64,000 nt of DNA from Comamonas testosteroni (GCF_000761245.1 NZ_AWOR01000046.1:1-64000), one strand, 5' to 3'; numbered from the stretch's first letter, positions 54,324 through 64,000 are shown. The notes: a model not told the origin generated them from the sequence alone. A program made the numbers and translations.

Positions 54324-56330
54324 TCAGGAAGGCTGCTGAGGCGTGGGGCGTGTGCGGTAGAACTGCATGGGAGACTCTTTCATTTCCTTGGCATGCTGGT
54401 TGAGCACTGACTTCTTCATCTTGCCCACCACATGCATCTCGCAGGGCTTGCAGTCAAAGCGCAGCGTGAGCTTTTCCTTGCCGTTGATCAGCTGCAGCGG
54501 CTCTGCCTTGATGGTGCCCTTGACGCCGATCACGCCCTTGGCCTGCTTGGGACACAGGCTCATCGAAAAGCGCACGCAGTGCTTGGTGATCATCAGCGAG
54601 ACTTCGCCTTCCTCTTCCTTGCTCTCGTAGGCGGCGTCGATGATCTTCACGCCATGCTTCACATAGAAGTCATGGGCCTTCTGGTTGTAGACATTGGCCA
54701 GATAGGTCAACGTGTCTTCAGGGAAAGGCGCGGGCGGCTCCACGGGCTTGGCGCGGGGCAGGCGCACAAAGCCGTCAGTGCGGGCCTGCTCCAATGCGGC
54801 CACTGCATCGCGGCGCAGCTGGTTCAGGGCCGAGGCCGGCACAAACCAGGGCTGGGACAGCTGCAGGCTGATGTCGTTGACCGAGAAGATGCTGGCACCA
54901 AAGCGGCCCAGCTGCTCGCGCAGCGTGGCTTCGGCCTTGGCCGCGTCGGTGGCTGGCTGGTGCTCATGCGCGATGGATGCGGTGGCGCTGAAACCGTCTT
55001 CATCGGTCAGCGTCAGCGCAAAGCCCTGGGCGGCTTGCTTGAACTCGGCCCACAGGCCGATGCGGCGCTCGCTGGATTTTTTCTCCAGCATGCGCACCCA
55101 GTCCATATCGCGGTTGCGATTGATTTCCAGGCCTTTACGCAAGTCCTTGAACTCGGCAATCTCGTTCTTGGGGAACAGGCGCCAGATGCCTTTCTTGGCA
55201 TGCATGCATTCGACGCGGTTGATGTGCACGCCCACCAGTTCTTTTTGCAGGTCGTAGTAGCAAAGGCCGTCGCCGTTGTGCAGTTCGGTGGCCTTGTCGC
55301 TGGTTTCGATCTCGAACCATTTGTCGCCCACTTGCGTGACCCAGCCAATGGAGCGGCCGGGAGTCTTGGGTGTGTCGAAGGCGCCGATGTCGTCTTTGCG
55401 GCCGTTGACGAAATAGTCGGTGAACTCGCGGTTGAAGTTCTGGTCGGGATCGGGCTCGAAGTTGAACGTGGTGTGGCCCGAAGACGAGCGTGCCAGCGGC
55501 TGCTCGGAGAACTCGCGCTCTTCGATGATTTCGTCGAGCAGCTTGCGGTAATGGGCGGTGATGTTCTTCACATAACCCATGTCCTTGTAGCGGCCCTCGA
55601 TCTTGAAGCTGCGCACGCCAGCATCGATCAGGGCGCGCAGATTGTCGCTCTGGTTGTTGTCCTTCATGGACAGCACATGTTTTTCGTGGGCAATGATGCG
55701 GCCCTTGTCGTCCATCACCTCGTAGGGCAGGCGGCAAGCCTGGTTGCAGTCGCCGCGGTTGGCGCTGCGGCCGGTATGGGCGTGGGTGATGTAGCACTGG
55801 CCCGAGTAGGCCACGCACAGCGCGCCGTGTACGAAGAATTCAATCGTGGTGCGGGCCGGGTCCGTGGCGGCGCGCACGGCGGCGATCTGCTGCAGATCGA
55901 GTTCGCGGGCCACCACGATTTGCGACAGGCCAGCGTCCTGCAGAAAGCGTGCTTTTTCGGGCGTGCGGATGTCGGTCTGGGTGGACGCGTGCAACTGGAT
56001 GGGTGGCAGATCCAGCTCCAGCAGGCCCATGTCCTGAACGATCAGTGCATCGGCACCCAGGTTGTACATGTCCCAGGCCATCTGGCGCGCGCCTTCGAGT
56101 TCATCGTCGCGCAGGATGGTGTTGAGCGTGATGAAGATACGGCTGCCAAAGCGATGGGCGTGCTTGATGAGCCGTTCCATATCGCGGATGTCATTGCCTG
56201 CCGTCGCGCGCGCACCAAAGGCCGGGCCGCCGATGTAGACGGCATCCGCGCCATGGTTGATGGCTTCGATGCCGATATCGGCATCACGCGCCGGGGACAG
56301 GAGTTCGAGCTGGTGGGGCAGGAGAGACAT
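54324..56330 (-). CDS. U32-family protein, RlhA-like RNA hydroxylation factor
   Basis: A 668-residue U32 protein. Members of this size, such as E. coli RlhA (YdcP), add a hydroxyl to 23S rRNA C2501. The shorter TrhP acts on tRNA uridine. The iron-sulfur cysteines are in HGALCVAYSGQCYITH and RGDCNQACR, and the substrate loop FKIEGRYKDMGYVKNI is typical. The old name peptidase is misleading. Length favours RlhA over TrhP. It is convergent with the hydrolase gene. Confidence 0.88.
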   Translation of the reverse strand: MSLLPHQLELLSPARDADIGIEAINHGADAVYIGGPAFGARATAGNDIRDMERLIKHAHRFGSRIFITLNTILRDDELEGARQMAWDMYNLGADALIVQDMGLLELDLPPIQLHASTQTDIRTPEKARFLQDAGLSQIVVARELDLQQIAAVRAATDPARTTIEFFVHGALCVAYSGQCYITHAHTGRSANRGDCNQACRLPYEVMDDKGRIIAHEKHVLSMKDNNQSDNLRALIDAGVRSFKIEGRYKDMGYVKNITAHYRKLLDEIIEEREFSEQPLARSSSGHTTFNFEPDPDQNFNREFTDYFVNGRKDDIGAFDTPKTPGRSIGWVTQVGDKWFEIETSDKATELHNGDGLCYYDLQKELVGVHINRVECMHAKKGIWRLFPKNEIAEFKDLRKGLEINRNRDMDWVRMLEKKSSERRIGLWAEFKQAAQGFALTLTDEDGFSATASIAHEHQPATDAAKAEATLREQLGRFGASIFSVNDISLQLSQPWFVPASALNQLRRDAVAALEQARTDGFVRLPRAKPVEPPAPFPEDTLTYLANVYNQKAHDFYVKHGVKIIDAAYESKEEEGEVSLMITKHCVRFSMSLCPKQAKGVIGVKGTIKAEPLQLINGKEKLTLRFDCKPCEMHVVGKMKKSVLNQHAKEMKESPMQFYRTRPTPQQPS

Positions 56331-56389
56331 AGGGGCAGGATTATCTCAGCAAGCCCCGGTTTCGGCACAGCGGTGGGTAATCGACTTGC

Positions 56390-57124
56390 TCAATGGCCAC
56401 GTGGGCTGAATGTGCGCGGAAATACCACGGGCCCGCTGCGGTCCGCCAACCGGTAGCCCATGGCGGGGCGGTTCGACACACCGTCCACATGGCCGGCCTC
56501 GACCAGAAAGTTCGCTGCCAGCATGCGGGTGCGAAAGCCGCTTTTGTCCACGCTGCGCCCCAGCACGGTTTCATAGACTTGCTGCAGCTGGGGCAGGGTG
56601 AAGGGCTCGCTTAGCAAAAAAGCGGGCAGCGAGGTGTATTCGACCTTGCTGCGCAGTCTTTCCACTGCCGCCTGCAATATGGTGCCATGGTCGAATGCCA
56701 GAGCGGGCCGGCGCAGCAATTCATCCACTTCGAACCAGGCCACATCGGCCGCATTGGCGCCTTTGGTCAGTTGCAGCTCATGGGCGGGAATCAGCGCAAA
56801 GTACACATGGGTGGCCGACCAGCCACGCGGATCACGCGCCGCGCCGCCCCAACTGCCGAGTTGCTCCAGATAGGGGCTGTCCACACCCGTCTTCTCCTTG
56901 AGCTTGCGCGCAGCGCAGGCCTGCAGATCGGCATCCAGATCCACATTCACAAATCCGCCGGGCAGGGCCCAGAGGCCGGGAAACGGATCGTCTTCATGGC
57001 TTGGGCGTTGCACCAGCAATACATTCAGGCGGCCCTGGGCAATCGTGAAGATCACCACATCCACCGTGGTGTAGGGACGGGGAAAGTCCGGCGCTGGTTT
57101 GGAGTGACGCTGTGTAACGGTCAT
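56390..57124 (-). CDS. NrtR-like Nudix-domain regulator
   Basis: A 244-residue protein with an N-terminal Nudix domain and a C-terminal winged helix (TLPQLQQVYETVLGRSVDKS), the NrtR layout. NrtR represses NAD genes and binds ADP-ribose. The Nudix box here reads GGFVNVDLDADL followed by RKLKEKTGV. The glutamates of REUxEE are mostly replaced, so it is probably a sensor rather than an enzyme. It is divergent from the ADP-ribose gene set, and two palindromes lie between them. Confidence 0.85.
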   Translation of the reverse strand: MTVTQRHSKPAPDFPRPYTTVDVVIFTIAQGRLNVLLVQRPSHEDDPFPGLWALPGGFVNVDLDADLQACAARKLKEKTGVDSPYLEQLGSWGGAARDPRGWSATHVYFALIPAHELQLTKGANAADVAWFEVDELLRRPALAFDHGTILQAAVERLRSKVEYTSLPAFLLSEPFTLPQLQQVYETVLGRSVDKSGFRTRMLAANFLVEAGHVDGVSNRPAMGYRLADRSGPVVFPRTFSPRGH

Positions 57125-57150
57125 GAATCAGGCTTGACTGGATGAATGTT

Positions 57151-57169
57151 GAGTTGTATTGTACAACTC
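57151..57169. promoter_or_regulatory. Palindrome 1, probable NrtR operator
   Basis: GAGTTGTA and TACAACTC form a perfect inverted repeat around TTG, 26 bp from the regulator start. It matches half-sites of the second palindrome. Confidence 0.6.
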
Positions 57170-57171
57170 TC

Positions 57172-57194
57172 ATAAGTTGCTCAATACAACTTAT
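57172..57194. promoter_or_regulatory. Palindrome 2, probable NrtR operator
   Basis: ATAAGTTG and CAACTTAT arms enclose CTCAATA. Together with palindrome 1, GTTGTATTG is repeated inversely as CAATACAAC, so a larger dyad spans both. Confidence 0.6.
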
Positions 57195-57379
57195 GTCCTA
57201 TAGCTGGAGCCCAGCCCAAGCATGCAGACGCATGCCAACAAAGCCTGGTCTGGGTTTGCCACAAGGTATTGGCACCGTGGAAAGTACGCCAAGGCCGGGT
57301 CCCTGCCGTGCTAGAGCCTGTCATGAGCCAGGTCGGCTGGCTTCAGACAAAGAGAAAAAGAGAACAAGAGAAAAAGAAA

Positions 57380-57931
57380 ATGAAAAACCAAAACACTACC
57401 GCACGCAGCAAGTTCCTCAGCCTGGTGCTCAGGCACAGTCCCGAGACCATAGGACTCAAGCTTGACGAGGCGGGCTGGGCCCAGACCGATGAGCTGCTGG
57501 CCTGCCTGGCACGCTCCGGTCGACCCATCAGTCTGGTGGATTTGCAGACCATGGTGGCTGACAACAACAAGCAACGCTATTCCTTCAGCGCTGATGGCAA
57601 GCGCATACGCGCCAATCAGGGCCACTCCATCAAGGTCGAGCTGGGCCTTGAGGCAAGGCGTCCTCCGGCAGTGCTCTTCCATGGCACGGCCACGCGTTTT
57701 CTGGATGCGATTTTTCACGAGGGCCTGAATCGGCAGTCACGCCACCATGTCCATCTTTCCGAGAGCGTGGAAGTGGCTGCTCAGGTCGGCAGTCGTCACG
57801 GCAAGCTGGCCTTGTTGAAGGTGGATGCTTCGCGCATGCATGGCGAGGGCCATGTGTTCTACCGCTCCGACAACGGTGTGTGGCTGACCGATGTCGTCCC
57901 GCCCCGGTATCTGCTGAAGCTGCCGTCATGA
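57380..57931 (+). CDS. kptA: RNA 2'-phosphotransferase, KptA/Tpt1 family
   Basis: Removes a 2'-phosphate from RNA by transferring it to NAD, giving ADP-ribose 1'',2''-cyclic phosphate and nicotinamide. Some family members also ADP-ribosylate ends of nucleic acids. The 183-residue product has the blocks FLSLVLRHSPETIGLKLDE, RANQGHSI and LFHGTATRFLDAIF. ATG at 57380 is chosen because the region before it is low in complexity. It leads four genes that overlap by ATGA. Confidence 0.92.
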   Translation: MKNQNTTARSKFLSLVLRHSPETIGLKLDEAGWAQTDELLACLARSGRPISLVDLQTMVADNNKQRYSFSADGKRIRANQGHSIKVELGLEARRPPAVLFHGTATRFLDAIFHEGLNRQSRHHVHLSESVEVAAQVGSRHGKLALLKVDASRMHGEGHVFYRSDNGVWLTDVVPPRYLLKLPS

Positions 57932-58551
57932 AAGCTTCAAGAATCATAGCTCTCGACGCAGATGGCGTGCTGCTGGACTACAACCTTGCATATGCCTCAG
58001 CCTGGGAGCGGGTATTTGGCGAGCGGCCTGTATTGAGGCAGCCTGACGCCTACTGGGCCATGGAGCGATGGGGTGTCGCCAGCCTGCAGGGCGAGGCTCT
58101 GAACCGTTTTCGCACCAGCTTTGATGCGCAGTTCTGGTCAAGCATTCCCGCGATTGCCGGAGCGCTCCAGGCTTGCGAGCAGCTGTGCGCCGCCGGTTAC
58201 GAGCTGGTCTGTGTGTCGGCGATCAAGCCGCAGTTCGCCGAGGCTCGGCAGACCAATCTGCGCAAGCTGGGCTTTCCCATATCGCGTGTGGTCGCCACCA
58301 GCGGCCGTGCCGATCCGGGTCCCAGCCCCAAGGCACAAGCCCTGGCGCAGTTGAGACCTCTGGCATTTGTCGATGACTTTCTGCCGTATTTCGACGGTGT
58401 GGATGGCAGGGTTCACAAGGCGCTGGTGCTGCGCGAGCAGGGCGGCTCACCCAATACTGGACCGGGTCTGCAGGCCATTGACTCCACTCACGCCACTTTG
58501 GCGGACTTTTCCCGCTGGTGGCTGAACCATTATCAAGAAGAACAGACATGA
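57928..58551 (+). CDS. HAD-superfamily hydrolase
   Basis: A 207-residue HAD protein with Asp10 and Asp12 in ALDADGVLLDYN, and Lys in the third motif region (GPSPKAQAL) with FVDDF. HAD enzymes are usually phosphatases. In this setting a nucleotide or ADP-ribose phosphate is a reasonable substrate. It overlaps kptA and the NADAR gene by 4 bp each. Confidence 0.88.
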   Translation: MKASRIIALDADGVLLDYNLAYASAWERVFGERPVLRQPDAYWAMERWGVASLQGEALNRFRTSFDAQFWSSIPAIAGALQACEQLCAAGYELVCVSAIKPQFAEARQTNLRKLGFPISRVVATSGRADPGPSPKAQALAQLRPLAFVDDFLPYFDGVDGRVHKALVLREQGGSPNTGPGLQAIDSTHATLADFSRWWLNHYQEEQT

Positions 58552-59117
58552 ACCGAGATTACGAAATTCGATCCGCAGCCGATCTGGTGGCCCAGCTCGA
58601 CCAAGGCTACCGTCCCAAATACCTTTGTTTCTGGGGCCATCAAGCCGAAAGGGATGGCTCGGTGGGGAAAGGCTGCCTGAGCCAGTGGTTTGCGGCTCCA
58701 TTCACCGTGGACGCAGACCGCTTTGCCACGGCGGAGCATTTCATGATGGCCGGCAAGGCGCGGCTGTTCGGGGATGAAGAGGCGCGCGTGCAGGTGCTGG
58801 CTGCGCCGTCTCCGGCCAGTGCCAAGCAGATAGGGCGCAGCGTGCGCAATTTCGATGAGGCACGCTGGAAGGCGGAGTGCTTCGACATCGTGGTGCGCGC
58901 TAGTGTGGCCAAGTTCTCCCAGAACCCGGCCATGGGAGAGTTTCTGCTGAAAACCGGTGAGCGTGTGCTGGTCGAGGCCAGTCCGCGCGACCGCATCTGG
59001 GGCATCGGCCTGGGCGCTGCCAATCCCGATGCCGAGCAGCCGCGCAAATGGCGTGGACAGAATTTGCTGGGTTTTGCGCTGATGGCCGCGCGTGCAAGGC
59101 TGAGGGCCGGACAATGA
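58548..59117 (+). CDS. NADAR-domain protein (YbiA-like)
   Basis: A 189-residue NADAR (DUF1768) protein. Motifs seen are YLCFWGHQAERDG, TAEHFMMAGKARLFGD and RIWGIGLG, with the C-terminal KWRGQNLLGFALMAAR. The family acts on ADP-ribose-linked compounds and includes guanine-ADP-ribose hydrolases and YbiA, linked to riboflavin intermediates. Here the ADP-ribose setting favours the former. It overlaps its neighbours by 4 bp. Confidence 0.9.
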   Translation: MNRDYEIRSAADLVAQLDQGYRPKYLCFWGHQAERDGSVGKGCLSQWFAAPFTVDADRFATAEHFMMAGKARLFGDEEARVQVLAAPSPASAKQIGRSVRNFDEARWKAECFDIVVRASVAKFSQNPAMGEFLLKTGERVLVEASPRDRIWGIGLGAANPDAEQPRKWRGQNLLGFALMAARARLRAGQ

Positions 59118-60025
59118 GCACGCTGGACCGTTTTGAAGGCGCTCTGCTGGGGCTGGCTTGCGGCGATGCCGTGGGTACGACGCTGGAGTTTCGGGCGCGC
59201 GGCAGCTTTGTGCCGCTGACCGATATGGTGGGGGGCGGGCCGTTTTCACTGAGGGCCGGACAATGGACGGATGACACGTCCATGGCTTTGTGCCTGGCCG
59301 AGAGTCTGGTCGTCAAGGAAGGTTGCGACCCCGGGGACCAGATGACGCGCTACGCCAACTGGTATCAGTGGGGTTACTGGAGCTCCACCGGTCACTGCTT
59401 TGACATCGGCATGGCAACGCGCGAGGCGATACAGCACTATCTGCGCACCGGCAATGCGCTGGCGGGAAGTGAAGATGCGCGCAGCGCCGGCAATGGCTCG
59501 CTGATGCGGCTGGCTCCGGTGGCCATGGCCTATGCCCATGATGAGCAAGAGGTGCAGGAGCGGGCGGCGCTGAGCTCTTGCACCACGCATGCGGCTGCGG
59601 AGTGTCTGGACGCCTGCCGTCTGTTTGCCGTGGTACTGAGCCGAGCCCTGCTGGGCGCAGACAAGGCGCAGGTGCTGGATCTGGCTGCGCTGCCGTTTGG
59701 TAGCCCGCGCATCGCCGAGATTGCACAAGGCAGCTGGCGCAGCAAAAGCCGCGAGCAGATCCAGAGCTCGGGCTATGTGGTGCACAGTCTGGAAGCTGCT
59801 TTGTGGTGTTTTGACAGGCTCGAGAGCTTTGAAGCCGTCGTGCTGGAGGCGGCCAATCTGGGTGACGATGCCGACACCACTGCGGCCATTGCCGGCCAGA
59901 TAGCGGGTGCGTTCTGGGGGCGCAACGGCATTCCTGCGCACTGGCTGCAAAGGCTGCATCAGCAGGCCGATATTCGCGCGCTGGCGCAATCGATTTATGC
60001 GCTGAATCAGGTGCTGGCCCGATAG
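59114..60025 (+). CDS. ADP-ribosylglycohydrolase family protein
   Basis: A 303-residue DraG/ARH-type hydrolase that removes ADP-ribose from modified targets. Metal-binding motifs are QWTDDTSMAL and GDDADTTAAIAGQIAG, and the N-terminus GALLGLACGDAVGTTLEF is typical. It ends the four-gene block. The 17-bp string around the start, CTGAGGGCCGGACAATG, is repeated at 59249. Confidence 0.93.
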   Translation: MSTLDRFEGALLGLACGDAVGTTLEFRARGSFVPLTDMVGGGPFSLRAGQWTDDTSMALCLAESLVVKEGCDPGDQMTRYANWYQWGYWSSTGHCFDIGMATREAIQHYLRTGNALAGSEDARSAGNGSLMRLAPVAMAYAHDEQEVQERAALSSCTTHAAAECLDACRLFAVVLSRALLGADKAQVLDLAALPFGSPRIAEIAQGSWRSKSREQIQSSGYVVHSLEAALWCFDRLESFEAVVLEAANLGDDADTTAAIAGQIAGAFWGRNGIPAHWLQRLHQQADIRALAQSIYALNQVLAR

Positions 60026-60520
60026 ATTTTGCGTGGCCATGCTCCCTTCGCGGGACCTGTTCACACCTTGCAAGCAGGTCGCAGGCCCTTGGTTGTCGCA
60101 GCGGAGGTCGCGAAAGCCGCGCCGGGCCTGCGCGGTCTGCAGGTGCCTGTAGCCGTGGTGAACATGCCGGCCCTCCAAAAGGCTTGCCCGGCAGCCAGGA
60201 AAGTCCGGCGCAGCGTGCACCATCCCTGCCAACGCGGCACAATCAAGGCGCTGAGTTGGCGACGGTGCAAGAGCAAGGTCGGCAGCTTCAGCCGAAATCC
60301 GAAATATCCCCAGCTGCCTGAGTCTGTGCTCAACGCCGCAAGAGTCGAGTCTGCTCTGGCTTGCTAGCAATCGCTCCAATGGAGTTCTGCTCCTTAGACT
60401 CCAGGGGTTGCCCATTCGCTTGCACATTGAACTGGTATCGCGGGCTTTGCCGCTACGCCTGAGGCCTTGGCCTGGCGTAGGCTTGCATGCCACAGCCTTC
60501 CGCTTCATCAAGGAGAAAGC
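60026..60520. other. Intergenic stretch of about 500 bp
   Basis: No gene, tRNA or clear promoter is recognised. Open frames in both directions are rich in Arg, Ala and Pro and lack ribosome sites. The AAAGTCCGG string near 60206 recalls RNase P RNA, but the rest of the RNA is absent. Confidence 0.35.
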
Positions 60521-61708
60521 ATGTCCATGACTGATCGCCCGGCCCAGAGCCGCCGTGTCCGCACCTCGTCTGCCCTGAGTCTGGCGCTGGTCGCTATGTC
60601 CCTGGCGTCCGCCCATGCAGCGGATGCGGAAAAGCCTCTGGTGGTGCGCATCGCCCATGGCGGACCGGTCTCCGGTCCTATCGCAGCCTTGGGCAAGGAT
60701 GAGGAGAACGGCGTGCGCATGGCGATCGACGAGCTCAACGCCCGCAAGCTGCAACTGGGCGGCCGTCCCGTGCACTGGAAGCTGGAAGCCGGCGATGACG
60801 TGGGCGATCCCGGCCAGGCCACGGCGCTGGCACGCCGCTTCTGCGACAAGAAGGTGGCGGCCGTGGTGGGGCATCTTCAGTCGGGCACGACCTTGCCGGC
60901 GGCCAAGATCTACAACGACTGCGGTATTCCCAATATCACCCCTGCAGCCACCAATCCCGCGATTACCGAGGCCGGCTATGACGACACCTTCCGCGTCATC
61001 GCCAATGACCGTGCCATGGTCAATGCCTTGCTTGACTATGCCGTCAAGCACCAGGGCGTCAAACGCATCGCGATCGTGGACGATCGCACGGCCTATGGGC
61101 AGGGCATCGTCAAGCTGTTTGAAGCCGCAGCGGCCGAGCGCGATGTGCAGATCGTCGACAAGCAGTACACCAGCGACAAGGCCACGCAATTTTCGTCCAT
61201 CCTCACCGCCATCAAAGGCCGCAAGCCCGATGCGATCTTCTTCGGAGGGCTCGATGCACAGGCCGGACTCATGCTGCGCCAGATGTCGCAGCTGGCCATG
61301 AATCAGGTGAAGTTCCTGGGCGGCGATGCGCAATGCTCGGAGCGCTTGCCTGCCATGGCTGACAAGGCGCCGGCGCTCAAGAACGTGGTTTGCGTGATGA
61401 GCGGCAGCTCCCTGGGCAATATGCCCGGCGGTCTGCTCTGGAAGCAGAAATACGACCAGCATTTTCCCGGCCAGTATCAGGTCTACAGCCCTTACGCGTA
61501 TGACGCGACCATGGTGCTGGCCAAGGCCATGCTGAGCGCCGATTCAGCCCAGGCCGAGGCGTATCTGCCGCGCCTGCGCCAGACGCGTTACGAGGGGGTG
61601 ACGGGCACGATTGCCTTTGATTCGCAGGGCGAGCTGCAGAATCCGCGCGTCACGCTCTACGGCTATGACTCCGGCGAACGCAAGGAGCTGGTGATCAGCG
61701 GCCATTGA
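60521..61708 (+). CDS. Branched-chain amino-acid-type ABC substrate-binding protein
   Basis: A 395-residue periplasmic binding protein of the LivJ/LivK type. It has a signal peptide ending SLASAHAAD with cleavage after AHA. The two-lobe core has GGPVSGPIAALGKDEENGVR, VVGHLQSGTTLPAAKIYND, and FGGLDAQAGLMLRQM. ATG at 60521 has AAGGAGA upstream. No permease or ATPase genes are adjacent, so it is an orphan subunit that feeds an unlinked transporter. Confidence 0.92.
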   Translation: MSMTDRPAQSRRVRTSSALSLALVAMSLASAHAADAEKPLVVRIAHGGPVSGPIAALGKDEENGVRMAIDELNARKLQLGGRPVHWKLEAGDDVGDPGQATALARRFCDKKVAAVVGHLQSGTTLPAAKIYNDCGIPNITPAATNPAITEAGYDDTFRVIANDRAMVNALLDYAVKHQGVKRIAIVDDRTAYGQGIVKLFEAAAAERDVQIVDKQYTSDKATQFSSILTAIKGRKPDAIFFGGLDAQAGLMLRQMSQLAMNQVKFLGGDAQCSERLPAMADKAPALKNVVCVMSGSSLGNMPGGLLWKQKYDQHFPGQYQVYSPYAYDATMVLAKAMLSADSAQAEAYLPRLRQTRYEGVTGTIAFDSQGELQNPRVTLYGYDSGERKELVISGH

Positions 61709-61718
61709 GCGGCATTGA

Positions 61719-63161
<1,443 letters not shown>

Positions 63162-63203
63162 CCCGACGGCCAGACCGGCGGAGCAAGCATCTGAACTAGG
63201 AGT

Positions 63204-63275
63204 CTTACGCAGACAAGAATGCAACAAGGGCTCGCCTTCTGAGGCAGTCGCCCGGCCTGAACCTGTTTGCGTAAG
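63204..63275. repeat. 72-bp element with 12-bp terminal inverted repeats
   Basis: CTTACGCAGACA and TGTTTGCGTAAG are inverted copies with one mismatch, 48 bp apart. It lies between tadA and the LD-carboxypeptidase gene. It could be a small mobile element or an RNA hairpin base. Confidence 0.4.
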
Positions 63276-63349
63276 TCGTATGAACTTCTGAATCTGCGGA
63301 TTCATCCACTTTTCACGGAGCATGCGGCCGATGGCCGCATGAAAAGGCT

Positions 63350-64000
63350 TTGGCAACCTCGCGCAAATCCCCTGCATCCACTACAGCGCCCCAGCAGCAA
63401 GATCCGCAGCACCACGCCCACTCGCACGGGCATGAGCCGGCCCACCAGGCACATGTGCATGACGAGCACTGCAGCCATGAGCACGGCCACCACGATCATC
63501 ACGACCATGTGCACAGCGCCGATGGCAGCTGCTGCGGCCATGATCACAGCCATGGCGGCAAGCATGTCTATATCTATTCGCCCTCGGGTGCGGTGCGCGA
63601 CAAGGCAGCCTTCAAACGCGGCATCAGGCAGCTGGAGGCCCTGGGTTACGAAGTGGAGATCGATGCCGATGCACTGGCCAGCAGCCAGCGCTTTGCGGGT
63701 GACGACGCCACCCGTCTGGCTGCTATCCATCGTGCAGCGGCCAGCGGAGCCGATGTGGCGCTGATTTCGCGCGGCGGCTACGGCCTCACGCGCATCCTGC
63801 CGGGCATCAAGTACAAGACCGTGGCCAAGGCGATTGCGGGCGGCACCAAGTTTGTCGGCCTCAGCGACTTCACGGCTTTTCAGCTGGCCATGCTGGCACA
63901 GACCGGCTCGGTCACCTGGGCGGGTCCCGCGCTCAACGCCGACTTCGGTGTGGACAGCAAAAAGACCGGCGAGCCCGTGGACGACATCATGCTGGACTGC
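63350..64000 (+). CDS. LD-carboxypeptidase with His-rich N-terminus, partial
   Basis: The gene runs off the right edge; 217 codons are visible. From about residue 71 it is an LD-carboxypeptidase (MccF/LdcA family, which trims the D-Ala from murein tetrapeptides), with HVYIYSPSGAVRDKAAFKRG and ISRGGYGLTRILPGIKYK. Before it come about 48 residues with 20 His and three Cys. No ATG or good ribosome site opens this frame. TTG at 63350 is my best start. The His-rich region may bind zinc, nickel or copper. Confidence 0.82.
   Translation, partial: MATSRKSPASTTAPQQQDPQHHAHSHGHEPAHQAHVHDEHCSHEHGHHDHHDHVHSADGSCCGHDHSHGGKHVYIYSPSGAVRDKAAFKRGIRQLEALGYEVEIDADALASSQRFAGDDATRLAAIHRAAASGADVALISRGGYGLTRILPGIKYKTVAKAIAGGTKFVGLSDFTAFQLAMLAQTGSVTWAGPALNADFGVDSKKTGEPVDDIMLDC

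Noticed and set aside
54432-56456. 674-codon plus-strand frame opposite the U32 gene
   Set aside because: It is an antisense shadow. The minus-strand frame has the conserved cysteines and full family length.
60190-60230. A string like the RNase P RNA signature (GGAAAGTCCGG)
   Set aside because: The surrounding sequence has none of the other conserved blocks or the expected length of rnpB, so it is a chance match.

Overview
The window looks like chromosomal DNA of a betaproteobacterium of the family Comamonadaceae, most likely Comamonas or a close relative. The base composition is GC-rich. Housekeeping genes are of the Burkholderiales kind: the long single-chain purL, glnD beside map, a second-type infA with a C-terminal tail, and psd. 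Many genes serve acyl-CoA catabolism, and several short palindromic elements resemble ones I remember from this family. This is inference from protein character, not from a database search.

Layout. 1-5.6 kb is a loosely packed accessory stretch. It holds a sulfide:quinone reductase-like flavoprotein with its DUF1641 partner and a TetR regulator with a perfect palindromic operator, tiny ORFs, a broken His-rich lipoprotein, a CsbD-like gene that seems to start at ATT, tRNA-fMet and tRNA-Pro. 5.6-15.4 kb is core: infA, psd, glnD, map, purL. 16.2-24.4 kb is a five-gene set (SWIM zinc finger, DUF5691, MoxR-type AAA+ ATPase, DUF5682, VWA protein) of unknown function. 24.4-32.8 kb holds small and membrane proteins, ompW, ergothioneine genes egtD-egtB, metY, a diguanylate cyclase and a DEDD exonuclease.

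32.9-54.1 kb is a catabolic island. A TetR gene with its own operator is followed by genes in the order SDR, carboxyltransferase, acyl-CoA dehydrogenase, enoyl-CoA hydratase, biotin carboxylase, which matches the core of the atu (acyclic terpene, geranyl-CoA) clusters. These are joined to a second acyl-CoA dehydrogenase, a beta-keto-acid cleavage enzyme, two CoA ligases and a second SDR. A Baeyer-Villiger monooxygenase, further SDRs and an alpha/beta hydrolase form a second module. SCP-x thiolase, enoyl-CoA hydratase and an AraC regulator lie on the left flank. Together they could oxidise a branched or alicyclic alcohol or ketone, open it as an ester or lactone, activate the acid with CoA and degrade it with a carboxylation step.

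54.3-64 kb begins with a U32 rRNA/tRNA hydroxylation-type protein. Next comes a compact NAD/ADP-ribose cluster: an NrtR-like Nudix regulator, divergent from KptA, HAD, NADAR and ADP-ribosylglycohydrolase genes that overlap end to end, with paired palindromes between. It ends with a branched-chain amino-acid-type binding protein, a TadA-alpha/beta hydrolase fusion, and the start of an LD-carboxypeptidase with a strikingly His-rich N-terminus.

The two best candidates for incompletely described biology are the SWIM/DUF5691/MoxR/DUF5682/VWA set and the ADP-ribose cluster. DUF5682 carries motifs that suggest a TraB/TIKI-like hydrolase.
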